Shown here: one piece after another, positions 9,064 to 21,521 of the stretch | Layout of the letters: every line of letters begins with the position of its first letter | Position numbering within the stretch: position 1 is the stretch's first letter | Assembly (NCBI GenBank): GCA_933207985.1 | Contig: OW240917.1 | Coordinates: forward strand, 102,082,785-102,146,784 | Length of the DNA stretch: 64,000 nt | Source: Pelobates cultripes | Taxonomy: Eukaryota > Chordata > Amphibia > Anura > Pelobatidae | Direction of reading: 5' to 3' | The notes under the pieces: model-generated | The model's input: the letters and a program-made list of their open reading frames with translations, nothing else | What the model was told of the DNA's origin: nothing | Databases searched by the model: none | Made by a program: the position numbers and the translations under genes

Positions 9064-9545
9064 GGGCTCCCTTCCCCTAGCATTTCGGCATATTCCGGCC
9101 GTTTTCGCGCCGGCCGCGCTAGCTCCTCCCCCTTTTATGACGCGACGGCTAGCGTCGACGTCATGACGTCGGCATTTGCATAAAGTGCCGGGAACCGCTA
9201 TTCCGGACCTTTTGGGGGCGTGGTCTCTATTTAGGTACAGGGTATTTAAAGGAAACCTTTACTACTGCTCATTGCCCTGTCGTGGTTCTAGCTTGCTAGT
9301 CACTCAGCGCGTTCTTTATCTTGTGTTTCCGGTTTTGACCCTTGCTTGTCTTTTGTCCTGTTGTCCTCTCCTCTCCTTTGACTCGGCTTGTATCTCGCTT
9401 ACCTGTCCTCCGGCTCCCTTGACCTCGGCTTACCTTTTGACTATTCTTGCTTTGTCCTTACGTTAGTCCGGCCATTCTAAGGTCCGGTATACGTACCTCC
9501 TTCTGTGCGCACTCTGCGTATTGGATCCCTGTCAGTTTCCTGACA
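9012..9545 (+). repeat. 3' LTR, 534 bp
   Basis: TGTCAG...CTGACA, matching 4179-4713 apart from one missing T. Its first 52 bases also encode the pol C-terminus and stop. Confidence 0.95.
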
Positions 9546-9680
9546 CTCTTCAACCTATCGTTCCTGTAAGCTTTCTTGTAATTGTCCTATTTATAGTGAA
9601 ATCCCCCCTCTAATAATATTGTAAAGTGTTATGGAATCTGTTGGCGCTATATAGATGGCGATAATAATAATAATTAAGAT
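9546..9680 (+). mobile_element. LINE/SINE-like 3' end, part 2
   Basis: Starts with the second CTCTT duplication copy and continues the repeat broken at 4178. It runs into 'ttggcgctatatagatgg' and an (ATA)n tail at 9660-9672, as expected for a retroposon 3' end. Confidence 0.5.
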
Positions 9681-9771
9681 TGTGATTAGTCCATTACAAA
9701 CACAATGGACCACCAGATTCTGTTAAGAGCAATAGGCTTATTTACTGAGCAAAGTATTGTAACTTGATACC

Positions 9772-10356
9772 TTAAAGGAGAAACCAAATACATTTTTAGT
9801 GTGAATAATAACATATTTTTCATAGTTAGACCTATTTGCAACTATTCTATTGATTGCATAATAATGAAAAGGTATTTTTTCTTAGAATAAAGGAATCAAT
9901 ATTAAAGAAACCATTAAATGCACCAAGACCCCCTAATCTAAATGAAGTGGTCTGGGTGCAGTGGCCCTGTATATTTAAAGGAAAGATCTAATGGAAAAAA
10001 AATGCATTTCTAGTGGCTTACTCTACAATGGCAAAGTGAAACTTAGTCATGTGACCAAATGCAGCTCAAAGTAAAGCACTGAATTCAATGATTGTCAATG
10101 AGAAGCATTTGACCGGATATGTATATGGGGCATTCAACGCACATGCACATAAGGCCCCCTTTGGTTTGGTCCATTGGCTAGATATTGATGCCAGCTTGAT
10201 TATGTCGTGTGCGACTAGACATTGGAGAAAAGGTAAGTAAAACTTTTTTCTTTAATGCAGTCATGTATTTTTTCTTTTTTTTTAACTAACTATGGACTAG
10301 GGCACTGAAGTGTAAAAGGGTCCAGGTTTGTAATTCTAGCTACAGTGTTCCTTTAA
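9772..10356. mobile_element. TTAA-flanked MITE-like element
   Basis: Starts TTAAAGGAG and ends GTTCCTTTAA, so both ends carry TTAA and the AAGGA motif of T2-like MITEs. Internal inverted similarity is limited to the ends. No coding sequence seen. Confidence 0.45.
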
Positions 10357-10571
10357 TAATATGTGCCTCTAAAATGATCCAATTTCATATTTGTATATTT
10401 TCTTAACATTTTTCTAAAGGTCTTAACTTTCTCAGGAAAATAGGCATTCAGTTATCACTATGGAATGTAAGAAGAGTAAGGCAGAGATGGTTTGTGAGCA
10501 CAAAAAAGACTCAACGATATAAGTAAGAAAAACCTACTGTATAGTCCTAAATCTTTAGTGAATTCTTCCTT

Positions 10572-11067
10572 TTAATGGGAAACTAAAGTCACCAGAACAA
10601 CTACAGAGAAAGGGCAGTGTTTACATTACAGCCAAGAGACCCCTCCTGTGGCCATTCATCAGGTTGCTACTAGACGTGCTTCTTGGGACAGTGCTGTACA
10701 CTGTGCAGCACTGACATTCAGTGTCTCCACCTCTGCATGGAGACACTGAACTTTCCTCATAGAGATGTATTGATAAAATGCATCCTACAAGGAGATGCTG
10801 ATTGGCCAGGGTGGCATTTGGCTATTCCCCCTGCCCCACCTCCTTGGCATTCTCAACCAATCCAATGCTTTCCTATTTGATGATATTCCCCATGATGTCA
10901 GTCAAGGAGGCAGATCAGGGTCTGAGCCAGCATCAGCAGACTGGAACAAAGGTGAGATTTTACTATATTTAAGAGGGAAAGGGGGGCCATGTGGGCTAGA
11001 TAGTGATTTTAACACTATAGGATTAGGAATACATGTTTGTGTTCCTGATCCTATAGTGTTCCTTTAA
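10572..11067. mobile_element. T2-like MITE, TTAA-flanked
   Basis: Starts TTAATGGGAAACTAAAGTCA and ends CCTATAGTGTTCCTTTAA. The ends match, with changes, the TTAAAGGRACACTATAGT terminus seen in the copy at 14727-15281. No coding sequence. Confidence 0.6.
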
Positions 11068-11189
11068 TTCTCCATATGAACATAACTGCAAGACAATATA
11101 AATATTCATTCCAGTTTGAGGTGGAGCAAAATGCTTTAATGTTAACATTATATGTTTATTAATGGGAAAAAAAAATAATACTGAACTCT

Positions 11190-11345
11190 ACCAGGCTTAT
11201 TTACTAAAGTGTGATGAGAGTGAATTTGAAATTTTAATCCAAAATATCTCAACTGAAAGCACAACTGCATTTTTTTTTCGATTTGGCTATTTTCTCCATG
11301 AATTTGAAATTCTCTTTGAATTCTCACTTTTGTGAATAGCCCTAT
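11190..11345. mobile_element. short palindromic MITE
   Basis: Starts 'aggcttatttactaaagtg' and ends 'tcacttttgtgaatagccct', with 'gtgaatttgaaatt' and 'gaatttgaaattc' inside, so the two halves are inverted copies. A relative lies at 38967-39145. Confidence 0.5.
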
Positions 11346-13497
11346 ATATATCATTGCTATATTAAAAAGCTCCAACAAATTATGCAGCGCTATATATTCA
11401 GAGGTTAACATTTTTCTTACATACATAGAAGTGGCAGACCTTGAAGCAACACTTTATTTGATTGCTGCCTACAGAGATCCATTTATAACTGTTGCTTTGA
11501 AGTTTTGGCTTCTGGGAAACTATTATTGATGCACAACATATACTTTCAAGATCTCTTCATTATCTTTTCTATGCACTGATGCACGAGAATGTAAAGCTTC
11601 CATATTTTTCATCACAATTGCCATTATAGTTGCCACTGCACTGTTAACCTTTTTTCTGTTAACATTTGTTTTTGGATCGCTTCATTAAGTAATACAATAA
11701 CTAGCATGTCCCTAAAAGCAGTAAATAAATGATCTCCAAATGTATATGTTTGTGTCTGCACTTGGGATTTAATATATTATTCAACTCTTGGTATGTCAAT
11801 AGATCCAGAGTTTTTCATTAAAAAGTAGTTGCTGGTCTTTACTTCCAGGAAAACTTACAATTTATCATGTTCTGGCCCCAGTTAGATAAAATATAATTTA
11901 CTTGTGCAGTGCCACTGAATGAACACATAAATCCTGCTTTAGTCTTTTAGTCTAGAATATCTAGATATTGAGCACTGCACTAGAATCTGGTAAATTGACA
12001 TGAAACTCCTTAAGGACCAATGATGGAATTATTCATCTGACTCCACTGATAGCAATATCTCTATTCTCAATCTCATTAACTTGGAAATAACTCCACATTA
12101 TACACATTTATCATAGTCTTGCAGCACAGCCAGCCATAGATACTACACTCTTCCAGAAAATATACCAATGGGCTGGTCCAGGGTTAAAGAGAATCAAAAT
12201 TGTGGGCCTACAGCCCATGCATCACTCAAAACAACGCTGGGATAGCAAAAGCCCTATATAATTCTTGCCTACTGCTTTACTTCTTCAAAACTCATATAAC
12301 AGGCATCTTGGTAGACCTCAATTTGCTTTTAATTGGCAAAGAGTGGGGCTTGGAGGCTGCAGCCCAAAAACTGTAATGTAGTTGCCCAGGGAGCAGTTTT
12401 GTAAGGGAACAGAAATGCATCCACGCTTGTGCCACTATATGGAACAATGCTCTACATTCTGTATATCATGCATTGTGAGTATGATAAAAATAGAATTTCG
12501 AAGCAATGCTTCAAAATCACTATGCAATGAATATTAAGAAAAAAGAAGACAATGAGTATACAGTGATACAGGTAGTGAGTAAAGTATAGACTAAAGACAA
12601 AAAAGTTAGGTTATTGAGAATTAAAAAGTGAAGAAGGTCCCTTGCTCAAATGGACCTGCACATAAGGAAAAGAGGTATTGAAGAATAGAATTACCCAGGT
12701 GTATGGCCTGAATACCGAGTTGGGTCATATAACCAGAATCTATTTCAATTTGTTTTAAAGAGTTGCCATGGAGAAGCCTTGGTGGTGGCCTCACTGCCGG
12801 GGATCAGAAAGTAATGGAAGGGTGAAATGGGTAGATATAAACCGTAAGGGACAAGTAAAGAGATTGGTGCAGGAAGTGAAGAAGTGTCTTTAGACATCTG
12901 TGGAATCATAATAGAGAGTTGGTACAATAGTGATCAGTGAAATAATGCACAGATTATGTAATATAGACATATAACAAATGTTTGAATTCATTTTGAAAAA
13001 TCCTGAGATCTTCAGAAACATGGTTCTGAATTAGAATAAATGTAAGTATTGTAAGTATTGTATTTTAAGTCATGGAAATGCTGCAAATATTGTCATTTTT
13101 ATTTTAATATTTACACATTTTCCTCCCCAGTATTTAAGTAGTCAAAACTGTTTGAAAACTCACAAGTTGTTGGTTCTGGGAGGCACTCATTGATGGAGAT
13201 CACTCAGCTGAGACCTGCTAAATATTAAAAGTTGATTTTCAATGGAACAGATAGTCCTTAAGCCTAGACAACCCTCTGATAGAATTAGGTGGGGTACGTA
13301 ATAATTAATTTTGTATTTCTAATTCCATTGTACAGTAAGTCCATGTATATCTTGAAATGAGAACACGCAAAACTCAAAGGGAAGCAATGCATTTGTATTT
13401 GTTAATACCTTCTAAAATCTAAATGTCCATGACTGAATAAAGAATGTACAATGAATATATGTCCGAAAAAAACAAAAACAAATAGCAAAATGTGATA
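11346..13497. other. no gene seen
   Basis: About 2.1 kb of AT-rich, apparently single-copy sequence. Open frames are short and without motifs; a small direct repeat 'taagtattg' occurs near 13041-13060. Confidence 0.5.
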
Positions 13498-13746
13498 TAC
13501 AGTGAGGGGAAGAAAAACTATTTGATCCCCTGCTGGTTTTGAACATTTGCCCACTGACAAAGAAATGATCAGGTTATAATTTTAATGGTAGCTGTATTTT
13601 AACAGTAAGAGACAGAATAACTAAAAACAAAATCCCAAAAAACGCATGTCAAAAAAGTTATAATTTGATTTGCATGTCAATGAGTGAAATAAGTATTTGA
13701 TCCCCTATCAATTAGCAAGATTTATGTCTCCCAGGTATCTTTTATA

Positions 13747-13813
13747 CAGGTAACAAGCTGAGATTAGGAGCATTCTCTTAAAGGGAGTGTTCCTAATCTC
13801 AGCTCGTTACCTG
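13747..13813 (+). repeat. long hairpin in Tc1 leader
   Basis: 'caggtaacaagctgagatta' pairs with 'taatctcagctcgttacctg' around a short loop, a stem of about 27 bp just upstream of the transposase ATG. The other copy keeps the same hairpin at 21397-21464. Confidence 0.8.
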
Positions 13814-13851
13814 TCCACGGAAGCAATCAATTAGATTCTAAACTCTCCACC

Positions 13852-15411
<1,560 letters not shown>

Positions 15412-15610
15412 GTCGAAAGGTGTCAAATGCTTATTTCACTCATTGACATGCAAATCAATTTATGACTATGCCTTTTTCTGGATTTTTTTTTATTCTGTCT
15501 TTCACTGTTAAAATACACATACAATTAAAATGATAGACTGATCATTTTTTTGGTAAGTGAGCAAACGTTCAAAATCAGCAGGGGGTCAAATATTTTTTTC
15601 CCTCACTGTA

Positions 15611-15949
15611 TTTACCATCAATTGAAGTTTAAACTGCATGCAAAAAAATTGTTTAATATAACAAAATCTTCAAATAGCATTACAGAAGAATGACACTAAG
15701 TTTAGCATGGATAGCAAATGTATTACAATATATTTTGTACTTCCACTGTGGTTATTCATTGTATTTAGTCACAAACTATAAAAGTTACATTAATGAGTAC
15801 AATACATTTCTTCCCACAATGTATTGTAAAGCAATACTTAAAAATGTAAGCAAATGGAAAGTATTACATAAATAAAAACATACACTTAATTGTACCTTTG
15901 TATGTTAAATTTAATATGTAATAAAATTAAATTAACTCTAATATAGACA
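15611..15949. other. no gene seen
   Basis: AT-rich flank between the Tc1 element and the next insertion. Confidence 0.5.
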
Positions 15950-16826
15950 AGTAAAATAATAGTTTTTGGAGCGCTTTTTCAAAAAAGGAAACTTAAAAAG
16001 CTATTTAGAGTTGGTATGATTTTTTATATAATGCTGCTGGCACAGCCCTCAAACACACATAATATACATAAAAGAATAGTTGAGAGTGGAGCAGTGTGTC
16101 AAAAAGTGGTGACTAGTTGGGGTATTAGGGTGATAAACCCTAAATATATATGGAATGTGAGGGAATTGAGGCAATTAAGAATAATACTTAGTATTCAATA
16201 GATGACCTCCGTGTGGTAATTCCTCAGCACATACAGAAAAAAATACATAAAAAGCACATGATGGTGCCGGGCAACCGGCGAAATGCGTAGACGTCACTAA
16301 GAGGCAGCAGCAGCTCGGATTACCACGCTGATACCCAGCATTGTGAAGCTGAAATTCAGCTTCCATTTCATTCACCGAAGCCAGAGTCTCCTGCTCTATA
16401 TCTGAATAAGCCGGGCAGTGACTAGCGGCGTATGCCGTGCCTAACTCACCAATCTTTCTTGCAATAGTCAGTTTATCTAGTGCACAACGTGTTTTAAACT
16501 TTGAAATACCTTTAGTCACTGTAATAAATTATTTTTGTAATTTTCAATTAATTGAGCTTACTCACTCTGTCATTGTATTTCCTTAGCCCTTTATTTGGGT
16601 ATACTTTGTGGGATTAATACTGTGCTTTTTTACAATCTATACCATCATGTGCTTTTTATGTATTTGTTTCTGTATGTGCTGAGGAATTACCACACGGAGG
16701 TCATCTATTGAATACTAAGTATTATTCTTAATTGCCTTAATTCCTTCTCATTCCATATATATTTAGGGTTTATCCCCTAAATAGTCACCACTTTTTGACA
16801 CACTGCTCCACTCTCAACTATTCTTT
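15950..16826. mobile_element. head-to-head Penelope-like insertion with 13-bp duplication
   Basis: Flanked by the 13-bp direct repeat TCTAATATAGACA at 15937-15949 and 16827-16839. Inside, 16070-16263 and 16643-16826 are inverted copies of about 190 bp, while 15950-16069 has no partner. A hammerhead-like module lies at 16258-16295, at the inner end of the left arm. A long target duplication, inverted truncated copies and the ribozyme-like core fit a Penelope-type retrotransposition product, not a cut-and-paste element. No coding sequence. Confidence 0.6.
16258..16295 (+). ncRNA. hammerhead-like module with strong helix II
   Basis: Reads ATGATGG, helix II GCCGG/CCGGC with loop GCAA, then GAAATG, loop, and a GTC at the expected cleavage position (16293-16295). 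Helix III can form (ATG with CGT, one G-U pair). Two core bases differ from CTGATGA (C to A, final A to G), so it is probably inactive. Confidence 0.45.
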
Positions 16827-16839
16827 TCTAATATAGACA

Positions 16840-17139
16840 CATTATTAGCAAGAGAATAGAAATAAGTTATAATGATATTAGCCTTAAAACTGAACTGCCA
16901 CATATGGTTATTATCAAAACCTGATAGCTTACGAAAAATTAGCAACACTGTCAGTTATGTTTTATTATTTATTTTCCATTTTATTGTGGTCCTTGCTGTC
17001 TTAGAGAGTTGAGCAGTGAAACTGTAGGGGCATGTTCTACACCAGTAGTTCCCACCTTTATTTCACTCGTGTTTCACTTGGCAGCCCATTTCCATAAATT
17101 GTATATTAGCAAAATGTTTGTAATTAATATATATAGAGA
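16840..17139. other. no gene; short T2-like fragment
   Basis: A 40-bp piece near 17005-17042 ('gagcagtgaaactg', 'ggggcatgttctac') matches the inner arm of the T2-like MITE. The rest is unassigned. Confidence 0.35.
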
Positions 17140-17157
17140 GAGTACAATGAGTTGTCA

Positions 17158-17659
17158 TTAAAGGACCACTATAGTGCCAGGAAAACATACTCGTTTTCCT
17201 GGCACTATAGTGCCCTGAGGGTGCCCCCACCCTCAGGGACCCCCTCCCACCCGGCTCTGGAAAGGGGAAAGGGGTTAAAACTTACCTTTTTCCAGCGCTT
17301 GGCAGGGAGCTCTCCTCCTCCGAACCTCCTCCGATCCTCCTCCTGGACTGAATGCGCACGCGCGGCAAGAGCTGCGCGCGCATTCAGCCCGTCGCATAGG
17401 AAAGCATTTACAATGCTTTCCTATGGACGCTTGCGTGCTCTCACTGTGAAAATCACAGTGAGAAGCACGCAAGCGCCTCTAGTGGCTGTCAATGAGACAG
17501 CCACTAGAGGATTAGGGGGAAGGCTTAACCCATTCATAAACATAGCAGTTTCTCTGAAACTGCTATGTTTATAAAAAAATGGGTTAACCCTAGAAGGACC
17601 TGGCACCCAGACCACTTCATTAAGCTGAAGTGGTCTGGGTGCCTAGAGTGGTCCTTTAA
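17158..17659. mobile_element. T2-like MITE nested in the LINE
   Basis: TTAA at 17158-17161 and 17656-17659; ends TTAAAGGACCACTATAGTGC and GAGTGGTCCTTTAA. Several internal hairpins are visible, including 'gtgccaggaaaac' / 'gttttcctggcac' (17176-17206) and 'cttgcgtgctctcactgtga' / 'tcacagtgagaagcacgcaa'. No coding sequence. Confidence 0.9.
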
Positions 17660-17888
17660 TGGTAAATTTTCAGGCTGAACAAAAGTGGCAAGTGGTCTCC
17701 CTCAAGCAGTGGCGTACACACGATCCATGGGGCCCTGCTGCGAAAATTGATCCGTGGGGCCCCCCCGCGCTTACTCTGTGCGGGCCAGGGCCGCAACACA
17801 TGGCGGCGGGCACCTGGTCGCAGGGGTCACACGGCTGCAACCCCTGCGACCGCGGTATGTACGCCAGTGCATGCAGATACACATACAC

Positions 17889-18240
17889 TTAAAGGACCAC
17901 TATAGGCACTTAGATCACTTCAGCTCAATTAAGTGGTTTGGGCGCCAGGTCCTTCTAGTTTTAACCTTGCAGCTGAGGATTAATCCAGCCTCTAGTAGCT
18001 ATCTCACTGACAGCCGCTAGAGGCGCTTCCGCGATTCTCACTGTAAAAATCACAGTGAGAAGATGCTGGACGTTCATAGAAAAGCATTAAGTAATGCTTT
18101 CCTATGAGCGGTTTGAATGCGCACGCGGTTCTTGCCGCGCATGCGCATTTGGAGCTGAGAGGCGGATTGGGGCGGAGAGATCCCCAGCGCTAAGGGAGCC
18201 CGGCGATGGAGAAAGGTAAGTGCTGAAGGGGTTCTGACCG
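17889..18240 (+). mobile_element. T2-like MITE fragment, right end missing
   Basis: Starts TTAAAGGACCACTATAGGCA and continues with internal segments shared with the copy at 17158, including 'tctcactgtaaaaatcacag' and 'aatgctttcctatg'. It has no matching TTAA end; a CA-rich minisatellite begins where it stops. Confidence 0.65.
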
Positions 18241-18640
18241 CACACACACACACTCTCACGAACAGACGCATACACTCTAGCTAACAGACACACACATTTA
18301 CTGACAGACACACACTCAGTGACAGACATAAATACACACTCACTGACAGACAGACACACATACACACTCACTTACAAAACATGCACTCTCACTGACAAAC
18401 ACACACTCACTAACAGACACCAAACAGACTTACTAAGAGACACACACAAACTAACACACACACAAAAACTAACACACTCAAACACACAACTAATACACTC
18501 AGTAACAGACACACACAGTAACACACTCACTGACACACACACACTGACCCTCACTAGCAGACACACACTCAGTAACAGACACACACACAGTAACACACAC
18601 ACTGACACACAAAAATTCACACATACACTAACACACATAC
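18240..18640 (+). repeat. CA-rich minisatellite
   Basis: About 400 bp of imperfect repeats around 'cactcactgacagacacaca'. It has open frames on both strands by virtue of its composition, but codes for nothing recognisable. Confidence 0.9.
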
Positions 18641-19449
18641 TCATATTTTTTTATTAAATTGCATCCCCCAGCCTCCCTACTTTTGGAAGTGCTGATGGGA
18701 TTCCCTGGGGTCCAGTGGTGCTGCTGGGCGGCCGGTCACTGCGGGCACGTGAGGGAGCATTCTCCCCTGAGCGCTCTCTGCCCAGCTCCCTCACGTGCTG
18801 CTTACTGATGCCGGAACCGGAATGACGTCATATTTCGGCTCCGGCATCAGTGCGGTGCCCGCTCACCAACTGACACCACTGCTAGCCCCGGGAGGCCCTG
18901 AGGTGGCCAGCTCCTGGGCCCCCCAGGAGAAGAGGCTGGCAGACTTTCGTACATACCCGGTCGCAGCTGCGACCCCTGCGACAGGGGTATGTACGCCAGT
19001 GCCCTCAGGGTTCTGATTAACATATTTATAAATGATCTTGAAATAGGCATGGAAATCCATGTTACAGTGTTTGAAGATGACACAAAACTTTGTAAAGTAA
19101 TAAAATGTTGAGCAGGATATTGCTTTGCTGCAGAGGGTTTTGGATAGATTGGGGGACTGGGCACTAAAATGGCAGATGCAATTTAAGTAGGAGAAATGCA
19201 AAGTTATGCACTTTAGGGTCAAGAACGCACAAGCAACTTACACCCTAAATGGTAGTGAATTAGGGATAACCACACACGAGAAGGATTTGGGAATTGTTAT
19301 AGACAACAAATTAGGCAGAAATATGCAATGTCAATCTGCAGTTGCTAAGGCCAGTAAGATTTTGTCATGTATAAATAGGGGCATAAATTCTCTGGATGAA
19401 AATATAATTTTGCCTCTTTATAAATTGCTGGCAAGACCACACCTTGAAT

Positions 19450-19914
19450 ATAAAAAAGAGAGAAAAATACCACAAAAAAACCAGAGGGTACAAAAGATCT
19501 AAATAGTACACCTATGGGTATCTAGTATTACTATAAAGCAACCCTTATCCAGATAAAACATAACTTTTAATAATGTATTATAAAAAAGGCACAATAGCCA
19601 CAAAATAAAAAAATATATAGGTAGTATCTAAAGTTAGTATTGACTAGGAGAAGGAGAAAGGAGGTTTAGTATAAATGTACAATTAGAATACAGAAGTGTC
19701 ACAATGTCTATTCGTGGCACAGATACATCAGGGACGGAAGGGGTTAATGTGTGAACTGAACTTGATAGCCCACTTTGCTTTCCGCTATTGTAATCCAATC
19801 CCACTGTAATAATTACAAGCCCCCCAACTCTGTAGTACTCGTTTCCTATCTAACTCTAGATTTCTAGTAAAACATCTAAATCACTTATAAAGTATGAAGA
19901 AAAAAAAGAAAAAA
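19450..19914. mobile_element. insertion in LINE, probable retroelement terminal fragment
   Basis: The LINE sequence breaks after 'ccttgaatat' and resumes at 'tatgctgtgcaattttgtg'; AATAT occurs at both junctions. The insert has 'cttttaataatgtattataa' and 'ggcacaatagcc' motifs like Penelope-type long-terminal fragments. No coding sequence; class uncertain. Confidence 0.45.
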
Positions 19915-20550
19915 TATGCTGTGCAATTTTGTGCACCTGTTCTAAAGAAGGATATCATAGCACTAGAATAAAGTGCAGAGACGAGCTACAAATTTGATAA
20001 AAGGAATGGAGCATTTTATTTATGAAGAAAGGTTAAAAAATTGTAATCTCTTTAATTTAGAAAAACATCGCTTCAGAGTGGATATGATTACATTTTATAT
20101 ATATATTCGGGGCCAGTACAAACCATTAGCTGGAAATCTATTCATAAACAGGGCTATACATAGGACACAAGGTCACACATTTAGGCTGGAAGAAAGGAGA
20201 TTTCATCTAAGGCAAAGAAAAGGTTTTTTTTACAATAAGAGCAATAAGGATATGGAATTCTCTGCCTGAAGAGGTGGTTTTATCAGAGTCCATACAAATG
20301 TTTAAACTGCAATACTTGCAAAAACATAACATACAGGGATATAATTTCTACTTAGTGAAGTAATAGCTGCTTGATCCAAGGAGACATCTGACTGCTATTT
20401 TGAAGTCAAGAAGGATTTTTTTCCTAGTTTGTTGCAAAATTGGAAGTGCTTCAGACTAGGTTTTTTTTCCTTCTTTTGGATCAACAGCAAAAACATATGT
20501 GAGGAAGGCTGAACTTGATGGATGCAAGTCTCTTTTCAGCTATGTAAATA

Positions 20551-21151
20551 TTTTTTGCTATTTCAAATTTAAAAAAAATGTTTTTCTGTTATTCTCCCTT
20601 TTTCTAATTTTTAGTCCATCCCTGCTCCTTTTCTGCCCATCTCCCTCTGCTTTTCTAGGCTCCACCTGCTTCTCCTCTGTAGTATATACAGAGCAGAGTC
20701 ACAGACAGACACTGACACACCTGCTAATACACAGATACAAACACTGATACACATACAGACACACAGGCACAAACACTGACACATGCAGATACACTGTAAA
20801 AGACAAAAAAGAAATTGGGGGCACACCTGGAACATTCATTTTGCAGGAATGGTGCTGCTGTAGTGGCCAAAATGCATACGTAATACAGATTAAGGAACAG
20901 CGCACACATAAAAAATACATCTTTACATTTTATAAGTCTACTTAAAATCACCTATCTCAGCAAACAAATATGGGGATTCAGTTCCACCATATGGCCATAT
21001 TGAGCTAAGCCTAACACTTAACACAATGTGAAGTAGTGGTGGGCTTAACACAATATGGCTATACAGTAATACTAAATCCCCATATCTGACTTTAATTTTT
21101 TAGGGGGAAGTGGGTGGGGGTAGGGACAGGGTGCCTAGAATGATGTGCCTG
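20551..21151. other. no gene; CA-rich segment
   Basis: Pyrimidine-rich stretch 20580-20690, then a short CA-rich repeat 20697-20795 resembling the 18.2-kb minisatellite. No supported open frame. Confidence 0.45.
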
Positions 21152-21396
21152 TACAGTGAGGAAAAAAAGTATTTGATCCTCTGCTGATTTTGAACATTTG
21201 CTCACTGACAAAGAAATGATCAGTCTATAATTTAAATGGTAGCTGTATTTTAACAGTTAGAGACATAACAAAACAAAAAATATCCAGAAAAGTGCATGTC
21301 AAAAAAGTTATACATTGATTTCCATGTCAACGAGTGAAATAAGTATTTGATTCCCTATCAATCATCAAGATTTCTGTCTCCCAGGTGTCTTTAATA

Positions 21397-21464
21397 CAGG
21401 TAACGAGCTGAGATTAGGAGCACTCTCTTAAAGGGAGTGCTCCTAATCTCAGTTTGTAAACCTG
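21397..21464 (+). repeat. long hairpin in Tc1 leader, copy 2
   Basis: 'ggtaacgagctgagattagg' pairs with 'cctaatctcagtttgtaaac', nearly the same stem as at 13747-13813 with a few changes near the base. Confidence 0.75.
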
Positions 21465-21521
21465 TATAAAAGGCATCTGTCCACAGAAGAAATCAATCAA
21501 TCAGATTCCAAACTCTCCACT

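Larger units (their letters stand above)
4179..9545 (+). mobile_element. intact Ty3/gypsy chromovirus, Tf1/sushi-like
   Basis: A complete LTR retrotransposon of about 5.37 kb: 5' LTR, self-complementary primer site, gag, -1 frameshift signal, pol (protease, reverse transcriptase, RNase H, integrase, chromodomain), polypurine tract, 3' LTR and a perfect 5-bp target duplication. Both reading frames are open and the LTRs differ by a single base indel by eye, so the insertion is recent. The chromodomain, the zinc-knuckle gag and the self-priming site place it among vertebrate sushi-type chromoviruses, the group from which the mammalian RTL/PEG10 genes are thought to derive. Assignment beyond that needs a phylogeny. 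Confidence 0.93.
17707..19001. mobile_element. hAT-like non-autonomous element
   Basis: Ends CAGTGGCGTAC and GTACGCCAGTG are inverted with one mismatch, and start with the CAGTGGCG typical of hAT termini. The flanks CCCTCAAG (17699-17706) and CCCTCAGG (19002-19009) form an 8-bp duplication with one difference, and removing the element rejoins the LINE frame at its PQGS motif. It holds no transposase, only a T2-like fragment, a minisatellite and GC-rich ends. Confidence 0.75.
17140..20550 (+). pseudogene. CR1-like LINE reverse transcriptase relic with nested insertions
   Basis: Decayed reverse transcriptase. Pieces before and after the nested elements align with the order usual in this LINE type: a PQGS-like region (17660-17706), FINDLEIG and an FEDDTK catalytic motif (19020-19090), TYTLNGSELGITTHEKDLG (19237-19300), AKASKILSCINRGIN (19345-19390), then VLKKDI and RRATNLIKGMEH (19930-20010), LEKHRFRVDMI (20068-20100) and LRQRKGFF (20215-20235). 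Stops and frameshifts are many. The 3' end 'gctgaacttgatggatgcaa' at about 20508 is a typical untranslated tail of such LINEs. Interrupted by a T2-like MITE, a hAT-like element and a third insertion. The left boundary is uncertain. Confidence 0.8.
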
